Counted from the stretch's first letter, positions 1 to 6,777 are shown. The stretch: DNA of 8,914 nucleotides from Chloroflexota bacterium (GCA_017881985.1 JADGQH010000124.1:1-8914); one strand, 5' to 3'. Notes: a model not told the origin generated them from the letters alone. Made by a program: numbers and translations.

Positions 1-14
1 GTTTCACGTGAAAC
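1..14. other. parS: parS-like centromere site (ParB-binding palindrome)
   Basis: The window opens with GTTTCACGTGAAAC, a perfect 14-bp palindrome. It equals the inner 14 bases of the widely conserved chromosomal parS consensus (TGTTTCACGTGAAACA), the site ParB binds and spreads from during origin segregation. The 3' flanking base is g rather than the consensus a, and the 5' flanking base lies outside the window. It sits in a non-coding stretch about 195 nt before mreD. Because parS sites cluster near the replication origin in most bacteria, this part of the chromosome may be origin-proximal; that is inference. A CACGTG-binding transcription factor site is a less likely alternative. Confidence 0.8.
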
Positions 15-129
15 GCCGCCCCACCCACCTCGCGAGAGGGCGCCACGCCCCGTCACGGGTCCCAGCACCCCGCATTCGGGGCCTCGGTCCCGTCCGGGCG
101 GCTCCGGGTGGCCAAGTTGTCCCCCTCGG

Positions 130-135
130 TATACT
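130..135 (+). promoter_or_regulatory. possible -10 element upstream of mreD
   Basis: TATACT matches the SigA -10 consensus well and stands out as AT-rich within a GC-rich spacer. No recognisable -35 hexamer lies 16-18 bp upstream (positions 107-112 read ggtggc), and there is no TG extension. It could drive mreD-mrdA-rodA from a start near position 142, leaving a leader of about 65 nt, but on sequence alone this is only a candidate. The rest of 15-208 holds only small GC hairpins (for example 68-81) and no convincing gene. Confidence 0.35.
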
Positions 136-208
136 CGACGAGCAGAGTCCCGGCGGCTCGCGCCAACGCGGTGCAGTCGGGCTGCCGGTTCACTGAGGAA
201 CGACCGCC

Positions 209-715
209 ATGAGCCTGGTTCTCGCAGCGGTCGGGGCGGCAGTGGCCGCGCTCATCCAGTCATCAATCCTGCCATTCACCGCCGCCGGTGGCGCGGGGCT
301 CGATCTCGTCCTCGTTCTTGCCGTTGTCTGGACGATGACGGTGGGCCTCGACGGTGGCCTTGTCTGGGCCTTCCTCGGAGGGCTGATCATCGACGTACTC
401 CTCATGAGGCCGCTCGGCCTGACCGCGTTCGTGCTCCTCCTCGCAGTCGGCGCCGCATGGCTCGTCGGCCGCATCTCACCGCGCGCGTTCTACCCGGTCG
501 TGGTCGCCACCGCGGCCGTTACCGCCGGTCTCGCGTCCGTGCTGACGATCGTCCTGTTCGGGGTGCTTCGCGGGCTGCCGGCCGGTGTCGACCCGTTCTC
601 GCAGGCAGTCCCGACCACGCTGCTCGCCGGCCTGGTGGCCGCCCTGATCGCACCGGTCCCGGTGATCATCCGTCGCCGCCGGTTCGGCGACGAGACCGAG
701 CGGGTCGACTGGTGA
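209..715 (+). CDS. mreD: rod shape-determining protein MreD
   Basis: This 168-residue integral membrane protein has the usual MreD length and is almost entirely hydrophobic, with about five membrane segments. Family features are visible: a hydrophobic segment near residues 32-44, then a glycine-rich segment ending in a conserved acidic residue (GLDGG at 46-50, D62), then an LG at 69-70 starting the next helix. A basic RRRR cluster at 155-158 closes the last helix on the probable cytoplasmic side. MreD is a membrane component of the elongasome, linking MreC/MreB to the PBP2-RodA synthase. The ATG is preceded by GAGGAA (195-200) at good spacing. The stop overlaps the mrdA start by 4 nt, and this neighbour strongly supports the assignment despite weak sequence conservation in the family. 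mreC and mreB are not in the window; the 208 nt upstream of the gene show no mreC coding. Confidence 0.85.
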   Translation: MSLVLAAVGAAVAALIQSSILPFTAAGGAGLDLVLVLAVVWTMTVGLDGGLVWAFLGGLIIDVLLMRPLGLTAFVLLLAVGAAWLVGRISPRAFYPVVVATAAVTAGLASVLTIVLFGVLRGLPAGVDPFSQAVPTTLLAGLVAALIAPVPVIIRRRRFGDETERVDW

Positions 716-2643
716 GCGTCCTCCAGACACCGGTCACGCATGAGCGTCGACCCGTGCGCTTCGTCGTGTTCGCGATCGTCACCGTTCTCGCCCTGAGCGG
801 GCTCACGACGCGTCTCGTCGCAATGCAGCTGGCGGGGGCACCGGCCCGGGAGCCGGCCGCAGCCCTGGCCCCGGCCCTGGTTGGCCGCCAGATCGTCACG
901 GAGCCCGTCCCGTCGACGAGGGGGCTGATCTACGACCGCGCGAAGCGGCTCCTCGTCGAGAATGTGCCGACATTCACCGTCTCGGTTCGACCCGCCGACC
1001 TTCCCTTGAGCCAGCGCCCGGACGTGATCGGTCGTCTGTCGGGACTGCTCGACATCGCCGCGACGACCATCACCGAGACGATCGACGGCGCGATCGGGTC
1101 GCGCTTCGACCCCGTCGCGATCGCACACGACGTCCCCGAGCAGACGGCCCGCCTGATCTCGGAGGACAGCCTCACCCTGCCAGGCGTCGAGGTGACCGTT
1201 GACGCGCGCCGCGACTACCTCGATGGACCATTGTTCACGCAGCTGATCGGCTGGACGGGGTCCATCGACGCGACCGCCTACGCGTCGCTCAAGAGCCAGG
1301 GGTATCTTCCCGACGACCGTATCGGGAAGGCCGGGGTCGAGTCGGTCTACGAGTCCGCCCTGCGCGGCATGTACGGCGTGCGCGAGGTCGAGAAGGACGG
1401 AACCGGGCGCACGCTCCGCGTCCTGTCCACCACGACGACTCCGCAGGCCGGGGACTCGCTCATCCTGACGATCGACTCCAGGGAGCAGAAGCTGGCCCAA
1501 CAGGCGCTCGACTGGGGTCTCAAGCTCTCCGGTGCGAAGCGCGGCGCGATCGTCGTCGAGAATCCGCAGACGGGCGAAATCCTCGCCATGGTCAGTGCGC
1601 CAACCTACGACGCGAACCTGTTCTCGCGCGGCATCAGCACGGCAGACTTCCAGAAGCTCCTGTTGGACAAGAACCTGCCGCTCATGAACCACGCGATCGG
1701 CGACATCCAACCGCCCGGGTCGACGTACAAGCTGGTCACGGGCTCCGGCGTGCTCGCCGACAAGAAGCTCGGCGTGACCGAGACCGTGCTGAGCAAGCCC
1801 TACGTCCAGCTCGGTTCGACGCTGTTCTGGGAGTGGAACCACGCCGGCTGGGGACCCCTCGACATCAAGGACGGCTTCGCTCACTCCAGCGACACGTTCT
1901 TCTACCAGATGGCCCAGCGCCTCGGGATCGCGCGCCTCGCCTACTGGGCGCGCCAGTACGGGTTCGGCCAGACGACCGGGATAGACCTTCCTGCCGAGGC
2001 CGGAGGCCTCGTCCCGACGGACCAGTGGAAGCTGGAGACGCTGGGGCAGACGATCTTCCCGGGTGAGGTCCTCCAGGCGGGGATCGGCCAGGGCTACGAT
2101 CTCGCGACGCCGCTCCAGCTGGTCAACGCCTACGCGGCGCTGGCGAACGGCGGCACGCTCTACCAGCCCCAGGTCGTTCGCGAGATCGTCAGCCCCGACG
2201 GCACGGTCGTGCGGCCGTTCACGCCGAAAGTGATCCGCAAGATCGCGGCGCCGAGCTGGGTGTTCACGACCATGCGCGAGGCGGCCCGGCGCGTCATCAC
2301 CAGCCGTCACACCTACAACTTCGTTGACCTCCCGATCGTGGTCGCGGGCAAGACTGGCACGGCCGAGTTCGGCCTCCGCGACAAGAACGGCGTGCTTCCG
2401 TACCACAACTGGTTCGCGGGATTCACGCCGAAGAACGTCTGGACGAAGGACAACCCGACCGGCGACGTCTCCAAGCCCGACTCCCAGCTGGCCTTCGCCG
2501 TCTTCATCTACGACGCGGGCACGCTCGGCAACACCGCGACGGAGGTCGCCAAGTACTACCTCCAGCTCCACTACGGGATCAAGCAGGACCTCCGGCTCCC
2601 ACAGCTCCTCGAGCGCACGAACTTCTACCAGGGCGGTCGCTGA
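712..2643 (+). CDS. mrdA: penicillin-binding protein 2 (elongasome transpeptidase)
   Basis: This 643-residue class B PBP cross-links peptidoglycan during lateral wall growth, partnered by RodA. An N-terminal membrane anchor spans about residues 16-36. The dimerisation/pedestal domain follows, with the conserved RGLIYDR segment at 70-76. The transpeptidase domain carries all three catalytic motifs: SxxK as S337-T-Y-K340 (nucleophile S337), SxD as S392-S-D394 (the SxD form is normal in PBP2) and KTG at 547-549. The GTG start at 712 is chosen because it overlaps the mreD stop as GTGA and places the anchor right after a short basic cytoplasmic tail. There is no strong ribosome-binding site, so translational coupling to mreD is likely. 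An insertion of about 15 polar residues (WTKDNPTGDVSKPDSQ region) lies after the WFAGFTP segment. The same frame is open further upstream to 457, but that overlaps mreD and is not credible as coding. Confidence 0.95.
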   Translation: MSVLQTPVTHERRPVRFVVFAIVTVLALSGLTTRLVAMQLAGAPAREPAAALAPALVGRQIVTEPVPSTRGLIYDRAKRLLVENVPTFTVSVRPADLPLSQRPDVIGRLSGLLDIAATTITETIDGAIGSRFDPVAIAHDVPEQTARLISEDSLTLPGVEVTVDARRDYLDGPLFTQLIGWTGSIDATAYASLKSQGYLPDDRIGKAGVESVYESALRGMYGVREVEKDGTGRTLRVLSTTTTPQAGDSLILTIDSREQKLAQQALDWGLKLSGAKRGAIVVENPQTGEILAMVSAPTYDANLFSRGISTADFQKLLLDKNLPLMNHAIGDIQPPGSTYKLVTGSGVLADKKLGVTETVLSKPYVQLGSTLFWEWNHAGWGPLDIKDGFAHSSDTFFYQMAQRLGIARLAYWARQYGFGQTTGIDLPAEAGGLVPTDQWKLETLGQTIFPGEVLQAGIGQGYDLATPLQLVNAYAALANGGTLYQPQVVREIVSPDGTVVRPFTPKVIRKIAAPSWVFTTMREAARRVITSRHTYNFVDLPIVVAGKTGTAEFGLRDKNGVLPYHNWFAGFTPKNVWTKDNPTGDVSKPDSQLAFAVFIYDAGTLGNTATEVAKYYLQLHYGIKQDLRLPQLLERTNFYQGGR

Positions 2644-3806
2644 TGGGCGTTCTCCGCGTCGAGCGGGACGCTCCGACGGGGATCGCCGCCCGCGTGGGCG
2701 GCGTTGCGTGGCGCGACTTCGACCTGCAGCTCTTCGTCTACGCGGTCCTGCTCGCCACGCTCGGGCTGACGATGGCCTACAGCAACACGGCCGCCCAGCT
2801 TGGCGGCGACGTGGCGCAGGGAGGGACCACGTTCGTCCGCGGGCTGGTCTGGGCGGTGGTGGCGCTGGTCGCCTTCGCGGCCGCGACGGCGTTCGACTAC
2901 ACGTGGCTGAAGGCGTTCTCGTGGCCCATCTACGTCGTGAACCTCGCGCTCCTGGTGGCCTCCCTTGTGCTTGGCAGCTCCGACGCCGTGTCCGCCCGCT
3001 GGGTCTCCATCTTCGGGCTGCAGTTCCAGTTCAGCGAGATCGCCAAGATCCTCATGATCGTGGTGCTCGCCCGGTACCTGGCCGACCATGACCGGCGCCT
3101 GGACTCGCTGGCGGCGATCGTGGGGGCGTGCCTCATCGTCATCCCACCGTGGATCCTCGTCCTCATGCAGCCGGACCTCGGGACGTCGCTCGTCTTCATC
3201 GCGGTCCTGGTCGGGATGCTGTTCATGGGAGGAGCGAGCCTGCGCTGGCTCGGGGCGCTCGCCGCGGCGACTCTCGCAGCGCTCCCACTCGTGTGGACCT
3301 ACGTCCTGCACGACTACCAGAAAGAGCGGCTGACAAGCTTCCTGGACCCTGCGAAGGACCCGCTCGGAGCCGGCTTCCAGCTGCTGACCGCGCAGCACGC
3401 CGTGAGCGACGGTGGGTGGCTGGGGGCTGGCCTCACGAACGGCGCCCAGAGCCAATCGAACCTGCTCCCGGTGCAGGCGACCGACTTCGTCTTCGCCGTG
3501 CTGGCCGAGGAGCTCGGGTTCATCGGGTGCCTCGTCGTCTTTCTGCTCTTCGCAGCGCTGCTCTGGCGGATCCTGACGATCGCGTGGCGTTCCCGGGACC
3601 CGTTCGGCCTGATGGTCGGGGCCGGGGTGGCCTCGATGATCCTCTTCCAGATCGTGGTCAACGTCGGGATGGTGCTGGGCGTCATGCCGATCACCGGGAT
3701 CCCCCTCCCGTTCATCACCCATGGCGGCGCGTCGCTCGTCAGCATTGCGATCGGGCTCGGGATCCTCCAGAGCATTGCCATGCGCCAGCAGCGCGCCGAG
3801 TGGTGA
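2643..3806 (+). CDS. rodA: peptidoglycan glycosyltransferase RodA (SEDS family)
   Basis: A 387-residue polytopic membrane protein of the SEDS family with about ten membrane segments. RodA polymerises lipid II into glycan strands on the outer face of the membrane, in complex with PBP2. Seen directly: RWVSIFGLQFQFSEIAK (119-135), the PDLGTS motif (177-182), and TDFVFAVLAEELGFIG (280-295), whose D281 corresponds to the essential catalytic aspartate of the family. The C-terminal PFITHGGAS (356-364) takes the place of the usual PFxSYGGSS. The SEIAK stretch is preceded by QF, where most family members have QP. Both are conservative departures. The ATG shares one base with the mrdA stop (TGATG), and GGGCGG just upstream could serve as ribosome-binding site. 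Tight coupling to mrdA matches the functional pairing of the two proteins. A cell-division FtsW is less likely given the mreD-PBP2 context. Confidence 0.95.
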   Translation: MGVLRVERDAPTGIAARVGGVAWRDFDLQLFVYAVLLATLGLTMAYSNTAAQLGGDVAQGGTTFVRGLVWAVVALVAFAAATAFDYTWLKAFSWPIYVVNLALLVASLVLGSSDAVSARWVSIFGLQFQFSEIAKILMIVVLARYLADHDRRLDSLAAIVGACLIVIPPWILVLMQPDLGTSLVFIAVLVGMLFMGGASLRWLGALAAATLAALPLVWTYVLHDYQKERLTSFLDPAKDPLGAGFQLLTAQHAVSDGGWLGAGLTNGAQSQSNLLPVQATDFVFAVLAEELGFIGCLVVFLLFAALLWRILTIAWRSRDPFGLMVGAGVASMILFQIVVNVGMVLGVMPITGIPLPFITHGGASLVSIAIGLGILQSIAMRQQRAEW

Positions 3807-3906
3807 GGCGCCTGATCGGCGGTCCGGCATTGTGCAACGGACTGCCCGACACGGTGGACGACGGCAGGCAGCGCGCAGGTCCTCGCCCGCGATCGCGTCG
3901 CAGGTC

Positions 3907-4707
3907 GTGAACCGGGGCCCGGGCGCTCCGCCGGTCGTGTTCCCCAACCCTCCTCCAGAGGCGCACGCCACGGGGCGGGTCACGGCGGCCCCTTCCGGAA
4001 AGCCTGCGATCCTCCCGCGCCAGCGCTGGCGGCTCTACCTGCGGTTGCCCGCGGTCCACGTTCCGGGCGAGCTTCCCGCCGGAGCTGGCGCATGGGCCTC
4101 ACTGCTCGAGCGATCCGGACTGCCCCTGGCCGGCGAGCCCGGGCGCGGCCGCGTCGCCCCGGCGGCGCAGCTCCCGCTGGGCTTCGTCGGCGAGCGGGAG
4201 ATCCTCGATGTGATCCTCGGCGCGCGCCTTCCGCTCGTCGAGGTGCGAGAGCGGATCGTGGCCGCACTGTCACCCTCCGTCGATCTGGTCGATCTCCACG
4301 ACGTCTGGGTCGGCGCGCCGTCGGCGTCCGCCGCCGTCGTCGCTGCGGACTACCGGGTCGAGCTGGCCGGCGTACCGGCGCCCGTCATACGGCTGGCAGC
4401 CGAGTCGCTCCTCGCCGCCTCCTCCCTGCCCCGTGAACGTCACCGCGAGAAGAAGACCCAAGCGTTCGACCTGCGGCCGCTCATCGTCTCGCTCTCGATC
4501 GCGGCCGTCGTCCCGCCCGCAGGCTCGTCGCCGGACGCGCCCGTGGCGCTCCTGCGGGTCCGCCTCCGCCACCGGCCGGACGCGGTGGGGCGCCCCGAAG
4601 ACGTGGTCTCGGCCCTCGGCGAGCCGCCGGCGCCCCCGCTGGGCGGGGAGCTTCTCGTGCTCGGGATCGTGCGCGAGCGGCTGCTGCTCACCGGTGACGC
4701 TGCCTGA
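3907..4707 (+). CDS. divergent DUF2344 (radical-SAM-linked) protein
   Basis: About 266 residues from the chosen GTG. It matches the DUF2344/TIGR03936 family by overall pattern: a basic start RWRLYLRL (40-47), the ERSGLPLAGEPGRGRVAP region (68-85) where relatives have an RRAGLPLAYSQGFNPHP-like motif, LPLGFVGEREILDVIL (89-104), and EKKTQAFDLRPLI (181-193), the family's well conserved (K/R)KT-DIRPLI hallmark. Biochemical function is unknown; the family usually sits beside, or is fused to, a radical SAM protein and often lies upstream of rplU-rpmA. Here the radical SAM partner is not adjacent, and the usual SHLD and GFNPHP residues have been lost. The start is uncertain: GTG 3907 has only CAGG close upstream, GTG 3832 and GTG 3937 are alternatives, and residues 1-38 look like a non-conserved leader. 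The 100-nt gap after rodA shows no other gene. Confidence 0.75.
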   Translation: MNRGPGAPPVVFPNPPPEAHATGRVTAAPSGKPAILPRQRWRLYLRLPAVHVPGELPAGAGAWASLLERSGLPLAGEPGRGRVAPAAQLPLGFVGEREILDVILGARLPLVEVRERIVAALSPSVDLVDLHDVWVGAPSASAAVVAADYRVELAGVPAPVIRLAAESLLAASSLPRERHREKKTQAFDLRPLIVSLSIAAVVPPAGSSPDAPVALLRVRLRHRPDAVGRPEDVVSALGEPPAPPLGGELLVLGIVRERLLLTGDAA

Positions 4708-4727
4708 CAAGCGCGTCGGCTCCTTGA

Positions 4728-4747
4728 GGCCCGCGCATGCGCGGGCC
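4728..4747. terminator. perfect 20-bp palindrome, probable terminator hairpin of the DUF2344 gene
   Basis: Twenty bases starting 20 nt after the DUF2344 stop read identically on both strands (GGCCCGCG, CATG, CGCGGGCC). As RNA this forms an 8-bp all-GC stem with a CATG loop. No T-tract follows (gtccggtcccg), so a textbook intrinsic terminator is not shown. It could be a T-less terminator, an mRNA-stabilising 3' end, or a dyad operator. Confidence 0.5.
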
Positions 4748-4790
4748 GTCCGGTCCCGCGAATTCGGCCGAGCGGCTCTCCCACCGCGTC

Positions 4791-4821
4791 AACGCCTCGC
4801 TCACCCTGAGCGTTTGGCGTT
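4791..4821 (+). promoter_or_regulatory. long interrupted hairpin upstream of the ABC operon
   Basis: AACGCC (4791-4796) pairs with GGCGTT (4816-4821), and inside it CGCTCA (4798-4803) pairs with TGAGCG (4807-4812) around a CCC loop. The two 6-bp stems are separated by a 1-by-3 internal loop of T residues, giving 12 pairs in 31 nt. It ends 30 nt before the Shine-Dalgarno sequence of the ABC ATPase gene. It may be a leader RNA structure, a second terminator element or a repressor operator; the asymmetric internal loop favours an RNA fold over a DNA dyad. No clear promoter is visible in 4708-4861. Confidence 0.5.
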
Positions 4822-4861
4822 CCACCCGGTTCGCCCACCTTCCGTCAGATCGAGGTGCGCC

Positions 4862-5812
4862 ATGCCCGAGGCGATCGAGCTGCGCGGCCTGACCCGCTGG
4901 TACGGCAAGCGCCGCGGCGTGATCGACCTGGAGGCGAACGTCCACGAGGGCGAGGTCTTCGGGTTCCTGGGGCCGAACGGGGCTGGGAAGACCACCACGA
5001 TCCGGATGCTCCTCGGCCTGATCCGGTCCAGCTCGGGTACGGCTCGGGTCCTCGGCCTCGATCCGTGGACCGATGCCGCGGCCCTGCACCGACGCCTCGC
5101 CCACCTCGGGAGCGACCCCGGCTACCTCGGTGACATGAACGCGGCCTCGCTGCTCGACTACCTGGGTGCGCTCCGGGGTTTGCCGAGGGGCGCCTGGCGG
5201 CGATTCGCCGAACGGCTCGAGCTGGACCCGAGCGTGCCCGTCAGGAAGCTGTCGCGCGGCAACCGCCAGAAGGTTGGCGTGGTCCAGGTCTTCATGGGAC
5301 CTGAGCCACTCCTGGTCATGGACGAGCCGTCGACGGGCCTCGACCCGCTCATGCAGCGCGAGTTCCTGGCGCTCGTGGCGGAGGCTCGCGCCGAGGGCCG
5401 GACGGTGTTCCTCTCGTCGCACAACCTGCCCGAGGTCGAGCGCGCCTGCGATCGCGTCGCGATCATCCGCGAGGGGCGACTCGTCAAGATCGCCACGGTG
5501 GCTGCCCTCGTCGGGGACCACACGCGCTCCGTGAACCTCGTGCTCGGATCATCGGCTCCCGAGGGCGCGTTCGCCCTGCCCGGCGTGACGGTCCTCTCCA
5601 GCACCGGACAGGATGTCCACCTGATGGTCCGCGGCGACGTGAACGCGCTCATCGGACGTCTCGGCGACCTGGACGTCCGCGACATCGCGATCAGCACGCC
5701 CGACGTCGAGGACCTCTTCTTCCGCTACTACGAGGGAACGGTCGCCGGGTCGGAGAAACGCGACCTGACGACGGAACAGCCCGAAGCGGTCCGCGGGGAG
5801 GCCCCTCGATGA
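4862..5812 (+). CDS. ABC-2 type exporter, ATP-binding protein
   Basis: A 316-residue ATPase that powers the membrane protein encoded next to it. Visible motifs: Walker A GPNGAGKTT (37-45), the signature LSRGNRQKVGV (130-140), Walker B LLVMDEP (150-156), D-loop STGLDP (157-162) and the H-loop histidine H187 in SSHNLPE. The Q-loop region (AHLGSDPGYLG, 80-90) has no obvious glutamine, as in a number of ABC-2 ATPases. A C-terminal domain of about 90 residues (225-316), including DVEDLFFRYYEG (281-292), resembles the DUF4162-like tail common in drug, antibiotic or lipid exporters of the CcmA/YxlF/BcrA type. The ATG at 4862 is preceded by GAGG (4852-4855) at good spacing; an in-frame upstream extension crosses the DUF2344 gene and is not credible. 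The stop overlaps the permease start by 4 nt. Substrate cannot be inferred from sequence. Confidence 0.93.
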   Translation: MPEAIELRGLTRWYGKRRGVIDLEANVHEGEVFGFLGPNGAGKTTTIRMLLGLIRSSSGTARVLGLDPWTDAAALHRRLAHLGSDPGYLGDMNAASLLDYLGALRGLPRGAWRRFAERLELDPSVPVRKLSRGNRQKVGVVQVFMGPEPLLVMDEPSTGLDPLMQREFLALVAEARAEGRTVFLSSHNLPEVERACDRVAIIREGRLVKIATVAALVGDHTRSVNLVLGSSAPEGAFALPGVTVLSSTGQDVHLMVRGDVNALIGRLGDLDVRDIAISTPDVEDLFFRYYEGTVAGSEKRDLTTEQPEAVRGEAPR

Positions 5813-6612
5813 TCGGGCTCGCGTTCCGGCTGGAGCTCCACCGCAGCCGCGTCATCGCCGTCGGCCTGGCGATCGTCGTGCTCCTGTACGGCGGGCTGAT
5901 CGCCGCCCTCTACCCGATCCTGCTCGCCAATACGGCGATGATCGAGGATTACATGAAGCTGTTCCCGAAGGAGATCATGGCGGGCTTCGGCATGACGGGA
6001 AGCCTCGCCGATCCCGGCATCTTCTTCACGACCTACATCGGAAGCTTCCTTTGGCCGGTCGTGGCCGCGATCGCGGCCATCGTCCTCGCGACGCGGCCAT
6101 CGGCCGCGGACGCCGATCGCGGGTGGGCGGACGTCGTCCTCGCGACGCCCCTGACCCGGAGCCGCCATCTCGGCGCCGGGATCCTCGGGCAGGCCGTCGT
6201 CCTCGCCGCGCTCGCGTTCGTGACGGTCGGTGGCGTGCTGGGTGTGGGCGCGCTCGTCGGGGCCGGCTTCGACACCGGGCGCTTCCTTGCCGCCGCCGCC
6301 GTGCTGTGGCTCTTCGGGTGCGCCATGGCCGGCGTGACCTCGCTCGTGGCGGTGATCACGCTGAGCCGCGGGGCGGCCGCGGCGGTCACCGCGGGACTCC
6401 TGATCGCGATGTACCTGCTCAACATCGTCGCGCAGGTCCAGCCCGATCTTGCCTGGCTCGGCGGCCTCTCCGCGTTCCGGTACGCTGGGGTGGGCGCGCT
6501 GATCGACAGCGGAAGCGTGGACTGGGTCGGCGTCGGCGTCTTCGCCGTCGTCGCCGTGGCCGGCTGGGCTGCGTCGCTCGTCCTCTTCCGGAGGCGCGAC
6601 CTCCTGCCGTGA
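5809..6612 (+). CDS. ABC-2 type exporter, permease
   Basis: A 267-residue membrane protein with about six predicted membrane segments (roughly 17-37, 77-95, 125-152, 159-186, 190-209 and 237-260). An extracellular or soluble loop lies between the first two (residues 41-76, containing MIEDYMKLFPKE). The ADADRGWADVVLATPLTRSRHLGA stretch (100-123, quoted here as landmarks AD100-101 to A123) matches the cytoplasmic coupling segment typical of ABC-2 permeases, where a Glu/Asp-rich turn is followed by LxTPLTRxR. With the preceding ATPase it probably forms a dimer-of-dimers exporter. The ATG overlaps the ATPase stop as ATGA, and GGGGAGG lies just upstream within the ATPase gene, so the two are co-translated. 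The family is poorly conserved and the substrate is unknown. Confidence 0.88.
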   Translation: MIGLAFRLELHRSRVIAVGLAIVVLLYGGLIAALYPILLANTAMIEDYMKLFPKEIMAGFGMTGSLADPGIFFTTYIGSFLWPVVAAIAAIVLATRPSAADADRGWADVVLATPLTRSRHLGAGILGQAVVLAALAFVTVGGVLGVGALVGAGFDTGRFLAAAAVLWLFGCAMAGVTSLVAVITLSRGAAAAVTAGLLIAMYLLNIVAQVQPDLAWLGGLSAFRYAGVGALIDSGSVDWVGVGVFAVVAVAGWAASLVLFRRRDLLP

Positions 6613-6631
6613 GCCCGGCCGGCGTCCGGGC
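6613..6631 (+). terminator. GC-rich hairpin immediately after the ABC permease
   Basis: Directly after the permease stop, GCCCGG (6613-6618) pairs with CCGGGC (6626-6631) around a 7-nt loop. A competing fold pairs the same left arm with CCGGGC at 6642-6647. No T-tract follows. It probably marks the 3' end of the ABC operon, but the base composition makes chance pairing easy. Confidence 0.35.
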
Positions 6632-6676
6632 CGTGCCGGCGCCGGGCCGAGATGGCAACAGCCCTGCCGGCGCCAG

Positions 6677-6702
6677 GCGAGCGGCCGACAGCGAGCGGCC
6701 GA
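6677..6702. repeat. perfect 12-bp tandem direct repeat before the rplU promoter
   Basis: GCGAGCGGCCGA occurs at 6677-6688 and again at 6691-6702, separated by CA (14-bp period). The second copy ends 4 bp before the -35 hexamer of the rplU promoter. Each copy contains the palindrome CGGCCG. The position suits an upstream activator or repressor site, although short GC repeats can arise by slippage. A looser pair, TGCCGGCGCC(G/A)GGC, lies just upstream at 6634-6647 and 6665-6678. Confidence 0.55.
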
Positions 6703-6706
6703 TCGT

Positions 6707-6735
6707 TTGACCGGAGCGTCGGAGCGCCGTACACT
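6707..6735 (+). promoter_or_regulatory. SigA-type promoter for rplU-rpmA(-rpmE)
   Basis: TTGACC (6707-6712) and TACACT (6730-6735) are separated by exactly 17 bp. Each differs from the -35 and -10 consensus by one base. This is the best promoter in the window, in the expected place ahead of highly expressed ribosomal protein genes. Transcription should begin near 6742, leaving a leader of about 85 nt before the rplU ATG. Confidence 0.8.
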
Positions 6736-6744
6736 CCCCATTCG

Positions 6745-6777
6745 CGCCCGAGACATCCGGGCGGTTTGTTTGCGCCC
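6745..6777 (+). promoter_or_regulatory. possible attenuator-like structure in the rplU leader
   Basis: CGCCCG (6745-6750) can pair with CGGGCG (6758-6763) around a 7-nt loop, followed by GTTTGTTTG, which resembles a weak intrinsic terminator. The GGGCG of the right arm (6759-6763) can instead pair with CGCCC (6773-6777), looping out the T-rich stretch, so the two folds exclude each other. Ribosomal protein leaders, including L21 leaders in Firmicutes, are known regulatory sites. This one is only a structural possibility, since GC-rich DNA pairs easily. Confidence 0.35.

Noticed and set aside
8..196. Small open frame (62 residues, ATG inside the parS palindrome) before mreD
   Set aside because: The Arg/Pro/Gly-rich product matches no family I recognise, has no ribosome-binding site, overlaps parS and contains the -10-like element. 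It looks like a chance open frame in GC-rich DNA.
490..2571. Very long minus-strand open frame (693 residues) opposite mrdA
   Set aside because: Its product is Arg/Asp/Glu/Val-rich without domains or motifs, the typical antisense shadow of a GC-rich gene. The + strand frame carries all PBP2 catalytic motifs.
2625..3983. Minus-strand open frame opposite rodA and the DUF2344 start
   Set aside because: The composition is dominated by His/Asp/Glu/Arg with no family match, and it lies antisense to a well-supported RodA.
4814..4842. Possible promoter TTGGCG / ACCTTC before the ABC operon
   Set aside because: The -10 is poor at any acceptable spacing, and the -35-like bases belong to the right arm of the 4791-4821 hairpin.
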